This document shows positions 12,301 through 20,766 of a DNA stretch of 64,000 bases, piece by piece. Each line of letters begins with the position of its first letter. Position 1 is the stretch's first letter. The notes beneath the pieces are model-generated. The model made no database searches and was not told the origin of the DNA. It saw only the letters and a program-made list of their open reading frames with translations. The position numbers were made by a program, and so were the translations under genes. Source of the DNA: Lytechinus variegatus (lineage: Eukaryota > Echinodermata > Echinoidea > Temnopleuroida > Toxopneustidae). The stretch is taken from assembly GCF_018143015.1 (NCBI RefSeq), contig NC_054751.1:32688347-32752346 (forward strand), written 5' to 3'.

Positions 12301-15300
12301 GCATTTGTTATGTATTCTTTGTATTAGTTTGTTGTACTGCTCCCTGAAATGAGAGTGAATTCAGATTCACATGTGAATTTCTGCACAAATTGTATCTGAT
12401 ATGCCTCAATATTTGTTGCTTGCAATCTGCCATGGGTGAATGATTTACTAAGCTGTTGGTCTCAAATTAAAGATGAGATTCCACTCTCAATACTATGTAA
12501 AAATCAAATTTATAGTAAAACCATATTTAATTATTGTAAAATCTATCTCTGAAAACAGGTTTCCTTTTTTGTGGGATGCAATGTATAGTTTCATAATTAG
12601 TCACTGAATATTGGTTAGTCTGACTCTGGATAAGATATATGCACAGGTGATTTTATACATGCAGTGTATTTGCGAGTTCATATAGTTTCATAGTTGGGTA
12701 CTTTTAAAGCATGTGCCATTTCTGACATTAGCTCAAAATAAAAGTTAGCCCACCATTCACCATTATTCATCAGTGACCGTGAACTTTCCCTTTAGAGTAT
12801 CGTCCAATGTTTTATTTTGATTTATGTCACCCTTTTTATTTATTTTTTTTCCATTTATTTTTTTATTTCATCTTTGTTTTGTGATTTTACTGCTTTTGAA
12901 CTGTTTCAAATCATTCCAATTACCTGTAAATATTGTGATTATATGTGATTTTGAATACCAATAAAACACATAATTAAAAAAAAAAAAATATATACCGTGT
13001 TTACACATTGACTCGGCTCGGGTGTTGAATCCGCGAGCCGGGTTGAACACTGCGAAGAAGGGATCAGAGATCGCGTTTATACGTACATATAAAAAGGCGA
13101 GTTCAACACGGCTCGCGGATCTCGAACGGAAGAATTATGACGTCGCAAATTAAACGCGGGAAATTCATCGCCGGAATCGAATCTTGTCCGTGCGAACAAC
13201 AACAATGCCAAAAGTGAAAGCGCGCGCAGTGACCTGGTCAAGAGAGTTTGACACGGCTTTCTGTTTACACACGAAAAAATTGCCGAGTCTGACTCGGCTC
13301 GCGGGTTGAAACCTACGATTTTGGCGGATCAAAAAAGCCGTGTTCGACACGGCTCGCGGATCACACTGATCGCCTTTACACAGCATAAAATTGCCGTGTT
13401 GAGCACGGCTCGCGTGTCTAACCCCCGAGCCGTGTCACTGTGTAAACACGGTATCAGATGAGCTAAACCGGTTAAATCTCTTTTGAAAGGCAATGATAGG
13501 CCTACACTCATCAAGTACAGATTAGTCAAAGCAGCATACCATAAATATGCCTGCAAAGTATTCTGGGAAGAGCATGATGCATCGTGTGTAAAAGGATTGA
13601 CCTGATTAACTGGGTAAAGCTTGGGGATAAGATATTTTGAAAATAAATTCTCATGAACAAACAAACATTTTATATAGCCTACATTGTAATATACATGTAA
13701 ATGTAGTCATTTTTGCACAGTATTTTTATATTTTTCATTGGATTATTAAAGAACTCAGAAATGGTCATTCTTTCAACACTAGTCATAGGCAGTGCTTTTT
13801 CCCTGCACACTACTTGTCTCATTATTGATTCATGAAAATTAATCTGAACATCAGACGATCTATGCAAGCTTGCAAGGTCCTATCTTTGCATTTAATACAC
13901 AGTTGTCATTGATGCAATGTCATTAACATAAAGATGAATTCATGGCAACTTTGTATTGGACAATTAGCTCAATGATGTATCAGGCGGTGGGGGGGGGGGG
14001 AGGTGGCAGGAACACACACACAATTGTACAGCAGAGATGGCATTAGATCTTTGATGAAAGACCATAATTTTAGCTCTTGACCTGAATGCTTTATGTTGAT
14101 ATCCTACTGTGATAGCTATCTCATTATCCCAGAGCTCCACCTGCCAAGGCACTATACATATTCTTTTTTATTCATTAAAGGAGCTATACGAAATAACAAA
14201 GTTCTGGTCATTTGAAATAAGGCTTGAATTTCAATAATTTCATAAAATGAAGAGGTTCTCCAGGCTGGCTTTCAAACTCTCTCGACACTCTGTTTTGTTG
14301 ACGATCAGCCATGCATTAAATCTTTTGTTCACCATGTGAAAGCTTCTGTGGGAAACCGGTGAAAACACGTTTATCTCATGAAATTATGGAAATACAAGCC
14401 TTATTTCAAATGACCAGAACTTTTTTATTTCTTGACCATTTTTTGTAATTTTGGTACCAAATTAAAGAGCAGATATTGAACTTTTCAGAAATGTGGTTTT
14501 CTTTTTGAAACCCAGATACCCCCCGCCAAATGAGTTTTTGGTATCCTTTCTTCAAATTGTTTTTGCTCACTCATGCGTGGATAAGAAATCTGATAAGTAA
14601 TATCAGATGAAAGAGGAGATTCTAAGCTTTAAATTGGTAGGTCATTTGTCTATTCTATTTATGATTAAGTTATGATAAATGATCGCTAAATCTCGGTTTC
14701 GTTTATTCTGGGACGCACTGTATTTCCCTTCATTTGATACCCACTGGAATAGCTATCTCATTATACAAGAGCTTCAAGTCATACTGATAAAGGGAAAGTC
14801 AAGGGGGTGAAAATGAAAAGCATTGAAATCTAAAAGAAGCATTTTGCTGGAAATTTCATCAAATTCAGATGTAAAGAAAGAAATTTTCAGTGACATTCAA
14901 ACTTTTTAAGCATATTTTTCATATTACATTTTGCTTATTTCAGAATAAAACAAATGATAGAATGATGCATTTATGCAAATGAGGGAGCTGATGATGTCAC
15001 AATTTTACTATTTCTTTATCATTTTGTATGGAATATAGGATAATTCCCTTTTTTCCGCCCACTATAATGCGAAATAGAAGTTTGAGTCCTCCTTGACCAT
15101 GGTTACGTGTAATTCTTTAAAAAAGGGGGCCTCATATGAAAAAAAATGAATGTGTATATACCAGGGGGTGCAAAGATTTAAGTATGACTTAGAGTCACAC
15201 TTAAATGCCTGTATGAAAGGCCTGACCACATTGGTTAGATCATGCCAAGAGGATACGCACTACTGTGTATTGACCAATAAGATTGCGTGTTGTATACATG

Positions 15301-18300
15301 TATCATGATCTAGATCCACAATTGTATGGTGACAATTAACTTTGATTGGTGCAATCTTTAAAATGTTATTGATTTATCTTTTTATCTCTCTCTTTGAAAG
15401 GAGCTGTCCGGAGTGTGATATACTAACCCTAGGAGGCTATGATAAAACATTCATTTATAAAGACAGAAATGACAAGGTGAGATCATCTTCTCTTTAATAG
15501 TTTACAATTTAATTTCATCAAATTTAATTTGGCTATGCTTAGTGTTCACAGGGATGAAGAGAGGGAATCATAGGAATCCAAATATATTGGGTGATTTCAA
15601 GTTCAGTGTTGACCTTTTGGTGTTGGTGTTGGGTCAATTTTTACACGATTATAACACCAAATATAAAATGAGGATGGTCCCAAAAAGTCACTCACTCGTT
15701 GTTGAGATGTCAATAATGTGATCTGAATCAGTTTTACAAACTCTGAATAAGTTTTGGAGCTAGGGGAAGCAATCAAAATTTCAACACTAACACCGACACC
15801 AAGGCCAACACCAAACTTGAAATAACCCATTGTACTAACTTGAATTTGAATAAGTCATTACTTATCATGCCAGAATTTGATACTTTACAATACAAGAAGT
15901 ATATTTTAATCCATAATAATATGGTAAACATGATTTACTTCAAAAGTAAATAGGTTGTTAGTGAAATCAGGAGTTCTATTTCGATCTAGCATTTCAGTGT
16001 TGGTTTGTGCTGTCTTCACAAATAGGTCATGAAAATTTGAAAAAAATGTAATTTCGTGAAATAAATATCATTCATCAAAAATGAAGAGATATAAATAGGG
16101 AGGTAAATGAGGAGGAGGTACAATAAATGTGATCAAAGAAAAACATAAAAAAATTTAAAGAATATGATGGAATAGAAAAGAAGTGATTATTAGACAGAAA
16201 TACAAATGGAAAGGAGAGCTGAGAAAGATAGAGGGGTTTTCTTGCAGGGGTAGAGAGTAGCTGGTAGATGAGAAATAGAGTCCTTCTATAGATGTTTATA
16301 CTCCATGCTGTCAATTGCTTAATATTATATCTCTATTGTTGACATCTCTAAGCATGTAATATCCATCATGTGCATTGAAACTCCATCCTGTTGTATCCTT
16401 CAACATCAATTGTTTTGAATGACCTTGACCTTATATAGGTGGACTCTTTAGTTTGGCACTCTGCCAAGCACAACATGGGTATGTCATTGGATAGGAAGAC
16501 ATGGGAAACACTACAGCCATGCGTGCAGGTAACTAAGTTAACCCATTGAATACTGAAGTATCTATTGCAAAATAGTGGATTGTGATTATATGTACCTGCT
16601 TCCCATAGCAGAGCTACCAAGTCTCACGCATTATGCCTGAGACTCAAGCATTTTGGACTCTTGTTCATCCCCTCAAATCTCTGTCTCACGCAATTATCAC
16701 AGCCTATCCCCATAGACATTGTACACAATGTCTGTGATCTCATTCAGATTCACAGAAAATCTCACGCATAGCTGGTCTTTGAACTTGGCATCTCTGCCAT
16801 AGCCAGCAGTGACTGACATATGTTGATGTTTTTGTTTTGTTTAATTTGTTGGTATCTACAAAAGATATGTCTTGGAATATTCTCCTCTAACTCTCTCTTC
16901 CTTTTTTGCTTTGTATTATTGTCTTTCTCCCTGTCTTTCTTTCACTTTCCTCTTTTAATCCTCCTCTTCTTTTTTTTTGGGGGGGGGGGGGGTGGGAGTG
17001 GGGGGAGGTCTATTTATCTCTCTTTTCCCTTTTCTTTCTCTTAACATGCCACATTGATTTGTATAAAAAAAAGTAGATTTTCTTTTTCACCTATTAAAGT
17101 TGAGATAATACAAAAAAGCCTTGCTAGGTGTAAATGACTGGAAATTAATCTAGAGACACAATGCAAGTACGATTGCAGGATTGCAAAGCCTGTACTGCCA
17201 GCATTAAAAGAGAAAATAGATTATTATGATTGTTTAGATAACAAGTTCAATTGCACAAAAATTTGTATCAAATATTGTGTCTTATGGTCAGTCAATTTTC
17301 ATTTTTGTCTCACCTGCGAAGCAAAGTGAGACTATAGGCGCCGCTTCAACATCAAATCTTAACCTGAGGTTAAGTTTTTGAAATGACGTCATAACTTAGA
17401 AAGTATATGGACCTAGTTAATAAAACTTGGCCATAAGGTTAATCAAGTATTACTGAACATCCTATTAGAGTTTCATGTCACATGACCAAGGTCAAGGGTC
17501 ATTTAGGGTCAATGAACTTAGACCATGTTGGAGGAATCAACATCGAAATCTTAACCTGAGGTTAAGTTTTTGAAATGTCATCATAACTTAGAAAATATAT
17601 GGACCTAGTTCATGAAACTTGGACATTAGGTTAATCAAGTATCACTGAACATCCTACATGAGTTTCACGTCACATGACCAAGGTCAAAGGTCATTTAGGG
17701 TCAATGAACTTTGGCCGAATTGGGGATATCTGTTGAATTCCCATCATAACTTTGAAAGTTTATGGATCTGATTCATGAAACTTGGACACAATAGTAATCA
17801 AGCATCACTGAAAATTTTGTGCAAGTTTCAGGTCTCATGATTAAGGTCAAAGGTCATTTAGGGTCAATGAACTTTTGCCGAATCGGGGGTATCTGTTGAA
17901 TTACCATCATAACTTTGAAAGTTTATTGGTCTAGTTCATTAAACTTGGACGTTAGAGTAATCAAGTATCACTGAACATCCTGTGCGCGTTTCAGGTCACA
18001 TGACCAAGGTCAAAGGTCAATGAACTTTGGCCGAATTGGGTGTATCTGTTGAATTACCATCATAACTTTGAAAGTTTATGGATCTGATTCATGAAACTTG
18101 TACATAAGAGTAATCAAGTATCACTGAACATCCTGTTCGAGTTTCAGGTCACATGATCAAGGTCAAAGGTCATGTAAGGTCAATGAACTTTGGCCATGTT
18201 GGGGTTTTTTGTTGAATAACCATCATATCTCTGTAAGTTTATTGGTCTAGTTCATAAAAAGTGGACATAGAGTAACCATGTATCACTGAACATCTTGTGT

Positions 18301-20766
18301 GAGTTAGAGTAGTATTCAAAGTCAGCACTGCTGCTGTATTGAACCGCGTGATGCAGGTGAGACGGCCAGAGGCATTCCACTTGTTGATTATTAGTATGGT
18401 AGCATTATTTTTTGTGTCATTTTCCCCTGCCACATTTTTTTTCTTCTTTTAATCCCAAGTACAAACCATAAACAGAACACAGTGTGCTTAGAAACACAAG
18501 TAGTAAGTGCCTTATAAATGTTATGTATTATTATTCTGGTAGGATATACCTTGCTACCTGTACTTCCCTACTTTTAACAAAAGTAAACGTAGTAGGTCAA
18601 CATACTTCACAAGACAACAAATAAATTTTATTAATTTTCACTATTGTTATGACTGGTTGCAGTATATTCAGTCGTTTACCAGGGGAGCGTTTCATCAAGT
18701 ATTTTGTCCGATAAGTTTTCAGATCTGATTGGTTAAGAGGTACTGTTACTATGGTAACTGTCAGATAAAGCAGGATTTGTCAAATAAAACCTCTGACAAG
18801 TCCTGTCATGAAATGCTTCTCAGTTAAAGCTCTGTATTATGTTTACAAGTGATTTCTCACAATTCTTGATTTTCTATCTTTTACAGCAATTTTGTACATA
18901 CGATGATTATAACTGGGATTGGACAATGAATTACGTAAGCCATAAGTGTCTGTCTTCACCGTTCCAAGTGATGGTCTTCAAATCTCCTCGGGTCTTTCAT
19001 ATTGGAGAATGGTATGTCCAATGGGTGATTTCAAGTCTGGTGTTGGCCTTGGTGTTGGTGTTAGTGTTGAAATTTGGATTGCTTCCCCTAGCTCCAAAAC
19101 TTATTCAGAGTTTGTAAAACTGATCCAGATCACATTATTTACATCTCAACAACTAGTGAGTGACTTTTCAGGACCATCTTCATTTCACGTTTGGTGTTAT
19201 AATCGTGTAAAAATCGACCAACACCAAAAGGTCAACACCGTACTTGAAATCACCCAATCTCGTTTATAGGATATCATGCGGTAGATTCCATGACATTTGC
19301 TCTGGCGACAATTGCTCTGCTATAAATTCTACACATTAATGGAATAACCAACTTCACCCCTGGATTTAACACTATACCCTATCCTAAACCTAACATAAAA
19401 CCCTTTTCTAACCCTATATCTTAATAGACAAAATAAAGCCTGGAGCAAATGCTGTGTCACTTCGTGGAATGCTAATGAAGGAGCTGATAATACACACCTG
19501 CTATTCCTTTATTATTTCTCTTGGCCTTTATTCTGATGTCCACTTTAAATTAAGCTTTGGTTTAACTTTCTAGGCTAAAATTTTGGGAAGATGAAAATGT
19601 CACAAAATTGTTCACATTGTATTTCTAATGTCTACTGTTCTTTTTATGTTATGCTTTAATGATAAAGAAAACTGCTTTTTAGTCATTATTTTCTGATAGT
19701 TATTAATTTTATTTGAGTGCCAAAATGAACAGATGAATTGAAGATGTATTGTTAAATAGTTGTATCACAATTGGCTATCTATAGTTCAAGCACAAATTTA
19801 TAGTTAAAGCACAGAGTCTGAATTAAGCCTGACTTCGGAATATGGGCCTTTGTATTTTACATAATGTCATGTATGAAATATGAAAAAAAATTGCCTTGTT
19901 GATGTCAAAGACTATTGTATCTGCATGATAAGTTGATAATCCTTGTCATCAAAACAGATTTTGATTCGAGTAGTAATAATTAAGGGAACAAGAACTATTT
20001 CAACGCAATGAAAGAGCTTCTATCACATTTATTTTCTTATGTATTTCTCTGTTTGTTTGACTCTTTGTTTTTTACTGTTTTCTTTTTCAATTGAAATTGT
20101 CAAGGACCTCTTTTTTAATTGTAAACAAGATGAAATTAATTGATGTTAATCATTAAAAGGAAAAATAGTAATACATTTATTAATTTTGGCAAATACTGGA
20201 TTTGTACACAAATTCGCATTTTTTAGCAATTTTGGGTCTGCATGCACTTACAAGATGTTGCATAATTTTGGAACCGCGTACCTTGGAGTCACAATTTTAG
20301 TCTTAAAAGTTGCGTAAGACTTGAAAGTTAAAAGTCAGCGAGCAATGTGGTGAAAAGATTTTTTGGCAGTGGATCAATTGCAATAAGATGTTGAGGGAGA
20401 GCTGAATCAGCTCCCCCCCCCTCCCCGTCTTTTTAGGGTAAGTAATTTGGAGGAGGTGTTATGATACCGATGACTGTCTTATTCATGCAAATCACTTTCA
20501 TTACTCATTAAAACATACTATCTTGATTTTCATACAGTGGCATTCACCATACTGGGAAAGGCAAGTGCAGTGCTGATGAGTTGGTTAAGAGAATAGACTC
20601 CACATTGGAAGCAAACAAGGACAGTCTCTTCCCTAAGAGTCTCATTTTAACCCCCAAGACACGACCTCTAAAGTCTCGACTACCAAAGCCCAACGGTGGC
20701 TGGGGTGATATTAGGGACCACACGCTCTGCACGACATATGGCAAAGGTTCTTCTAAGACAGTATGA
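3221..20766 (+). CDS. MGAT2: MGAT2, alpha-1,6-mannosyl-glycoprotein 2-beta-N-acetylglucosaminyltransferase (3' part, 7 exons)
   Basis: Exons: 3221..3318, 7551..7650, 8241..8371, 15401..15476, 16439..16528, 18887..19011 and 20538..20766, total 849 bases = 282 residues plus TGA. Every junction is GT-AG and phases agree. MGAT2 is a Golgi type II membrane enzyme (family GT16) that adds GlcNAc to the alpha-1,6 mannose arm, the step from hybrid to complex N-glycans. Family hallmarks seen, numbered from the first visible residue: IFYPYS and NEFPG near 5-20; YGHYRE and KHHWFWK at 49-66; the metal-binding acidic motif LLEEDHY with E88-E89-D90; FCTYDDYNWDW at 167-177, which in the human enzyme holds the catalytic acid; RVFHIGE near 200, whose His is a metal ligand in the family; and NGGWGDIRDH before the C-terminus. 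The N-terminal anchor and first part of the catalytic domain (roughly 40% of the usual length) are not in the window; no preceding exon was found in 1-3220. Confidence 0.95.
5285..5869. mobile_element. MITE with ACCCTTTTTACACAGG termini
   Basis: Left end ACCCTTTTTACACAGG at 5287 and its reverse complement near 5853-5869 bracket about 585 bases. TAGCCCCG/CCCCGTACTAT blocks recur several times in both orientations. Located in the intron after MGAT2 exon a. The target duplication is unclear. Confidence 0.7.
5779..5842. repeat. Perfect 30-bp palindrome with 4-base loop
   Basis: Arms 5779-5808 and 5813-5842 are exact reverse complements (CTTAACCCCGTACTATAGG... and ...ATAGTACGGGGTTAAG), separated by four bases. 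It lies near the right end of the 5285-5869 MITE. Confidence 0.95.
5911..6330. mobile_element. Dispersed TE family, copy A
   Basis: Contains TATATTGGATGGCT at about 5917 and the inverse AGCCATCCAATATA near 6003-6016, then ATTATCATCTAT, a C-run/A-run junction (6038-6063), and a tail with GTACAGGAGCCTAT. The same features occur in reverse order and orientation at 22610-23102, so both are copies of one element of roughly 450-500 bases. Confidence 0.65.
7551..7650 (+). CDS. MGAT2: MGAT2 exon b
   Basis: Acceptor TTTTTCTCAG, donor GTAAGA. Encodes residues 33-66 ending KHHWFWK, the very conserved Trp-rich stretch; ends in phase 0. Confidence 0.95.
8241..8371 (+). CDS. MGAT2: MGAT2 exon c with the EED metal-binding motif
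   Basis: Acceptor ATTTAAAG, donor GTGAGT. Encodes LQHVFSGLEATKDHDG then LVLLLEEDHYMAPDFY; the E-E-D triad is the DxD equivalent of GT16. Ends in phase 2. Confidence 0.95.
8631..9096. mobile_element. MITE bounded by G-run and C-run, copy 1
   Basis: Left TIR is a G-run then GGGCAGTCAAATATATTGCTG; right TIR reads inversely ACAGCAATACATTTGACTGCC then a C-run (9079-9096). Internally a degenerate unit resembling TTGTTTAGGGGGTGTTT recurs at least five times. In the intron between MGAT2 exons c and d. A related copy is at 50769-51253. Confidence 0.8.
9934..10456. mobile_element. MITE, Harbinger-like family, copy 2 with TTA target duplication
   Basis: Same family and orientation as 1497-1987, inside the MGAT2 intron between exons c and d. 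Ends GGGTGTGTTTATACTTCC and ACGGCC; flanked by TTA at 9931-9933 and 10457-10459. A 3-bp TWA duplication with GG-starting TIRs is typical of PIF/Harbinger; assignment to that superfamily is inference. No transposase frame. Confidence 0.8.
10619..10730. repeat. Polypyrimidine (CT-rich) tract
   Basis: Over 100 bases almost purely C and T on the plus strand (CTCTCTCTCTTGCTCTCTG and similar), intronic in MGAT2. Confidence 0.85.
12035..12262. repeat. Two-unit tandem duplication, unit about 110 bases
   Basis: Two adjacent copies share CATCATACTAATCAATT, CTTCAAGCATTATTAAGC and GACGATTTTG, and both end TATGACAAGATTGGTTCAT. They differ by small indels near their starts. Intronic in MGAT2. Confidence 0.85.
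12995..13451. mobile_element. GC-rich MITE with CCGTGTTTACAC termini, TA duplication
   Basis: TIRs of about 28 bases, CCGTGTTTACACATTGACTC left and the inverse of CCGTGTTTACACAGTGACAC right, flanked by TA at 12993-12994 and 13452-13453. The inside is CpG-rich and repeats CGGCTCGCGG and GTGTTCGACACGG, unlike the surrounding AT-rich intron. TA duplication suggests Tc1/mariner-type mobilisation (inference). Confidence 0.85.
14190..14431. mobile_element. Short MITE with about 53-base TIRs
   Basis: Left AAGTTCTGGTCATTTGAAAT and its inverse at the right end, continuing on both sides with few mismatches to about 53 bases each. Total 242 bases, intronic in MGAT2. Confidence 0.85.
15170..15345. repeat. 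Fragment of a TTAAGTATGACTTA MITE family
   Basis: Contains TTAAGTATGACTTAGAGTCA and a body resembling 35090-35310 (ACGCACTACTGTGTATTGACC against the inverted counterpart there). Ends are not clear. Confidence 0.4.
15401..15476 (+). CDS. MGAT2: MGAT2 exon d
   Basis: Acceptor TCTTTGAAAG, donor GTGAGA. Encodes ESCPECDILTLGGYDKTF and IYKDRNDK, matching the C-P-x-C-D-x-L-x-L-G block of the family. The intron before it is 7.0 kb and loaded with MITEs. Confidence 0.93.
15598..15829. mobile_element. MITE TGGGTGATTTCAAG family, copy A
   Basis: Left end TGGGTGATTTCAAGTTCAG, right end inverse of TGGGTTATTTCAAGTTTGG. Its interior is the reverse complement of copy B at 19022-19256 (AGCTAGGGGAAGCAATC against GATTGCTTCCCCTAGCT). 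In the intron after MGAT2 exon d. Confidence 0.85.
16439..16528 (+). CDS. MGAT2: MGAT2 exon e
   Basis: Acceptor TTATATAG, donor GTAACT; 30 codons in phase 0. Encodes VDSLVWHSAKHNMGMSLDRK, equivalent to the W-x-S-x-E-H-N-M-G-x-A-L-x-R block; the Glu before HNMG is Lys here. Confidence 0.93.
16968..17041. repeat. T-run/G-run junction in a pyrimidine-rich tract
   Basis: Nine or more T followed at once by 14 G (16979-16992), then G-rich sequence and CT-rich sequence. Intronic in MGAT2. Comparable junctions occur at 22930 and 56442 and, inverted, at 6038. Confidence 0.85.
17311..18386. repeat. Tandem-repeat element with DR1 motifs, copy 1 (MGAT2 intron)
   Basis: Begins GTCTCACCTGCGAAGCAAAG and ends GATGCAGGTGAGACGGCC, so the extreme ends form an 11-base inverted repeat GTCTCACCTGC. 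In between are about six units of roughly 160-190 bases, each with CATAACTTTGAAAGTTTATGG, a GAAACTTGGACAT block, and CACATGACCAAGGTCAAAGG. The perfect 13-mer AGGTCAAAGGTCA starts at 17681, 17844, 18007 and 18160; a one-off variant is near 17492. The second array is at 58826-60472. Confidence 0.9.
18397..18545. repeat. Retroelement 3' tail, copy 1
   Basis: Contains TTTTCCCCTGCCACATTTTT, CAAACCATAAACAGAACACA and ends TTATAAATGTTATGTATTAT(T). The same 140-base block, with a longer ATT tail, is at 27535-27683. A 3' simple (ATT)n tail is typical of non-LTR elements or SINEs using them. Confidence 0.65.
18680..18826. mobile_element. MITE GGGGAGCGTTTCAT family, copy 1
   Basis: Left GGGGAGCGTTTCATCAAG, right inverse ending in CATGAAATGCTTCTC, with a conserved TACTGTTACTATGGTAACTG core. 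Same family at 62394-62552 and, more diverged, 34919-35072. Intronic in MGAT2. Confidence 0.75.
18887..19011 (+). CDS. MGAT2: MGAT2 exon f with DDYNWDW motif
   Basis: Acceptor TTTTACAG, donor GTATGT, ends in phase 2. Encodes QFCTYDDYNWDWTMNY and RVFHIGE. A MITE (19022-19256) starts only 10 bases after this exon. Confidence 0.95.
19022..19256. mobile_element. MITE TGGGTGATTTCAAG family, copy B
   Basis: Both ends carry TGGGTGATTTCAAG as inverted repeats. Same family as 15598-15829 in opposite orientation; the pair are 3.2 kb apart and could fold over MGAT2 exons e and f in the pre-mRNA. It starts 10 bases after the exon f splice border. Confidence 0.85.
20538..20766 (+). CDS. MGAT2: MGAT2 terminal exon
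   Basis: Acceptor TTTCATACAG; completes the Cys codon of the E-C-G-I-H-H stretch, then runs 75 further codons to TGA at 20764-20766. Contains NGGWGDIRDHTLC, the conserved C-terminal block. Confidence 0.95.

Noticed and set aside
17311..18386. CRISPR-like array
   Set aside because: Units of about 163 bases with no short constant repeat and unique spacer pattern, in a eukaryotic intron; it is a tandem repeat or transposon.
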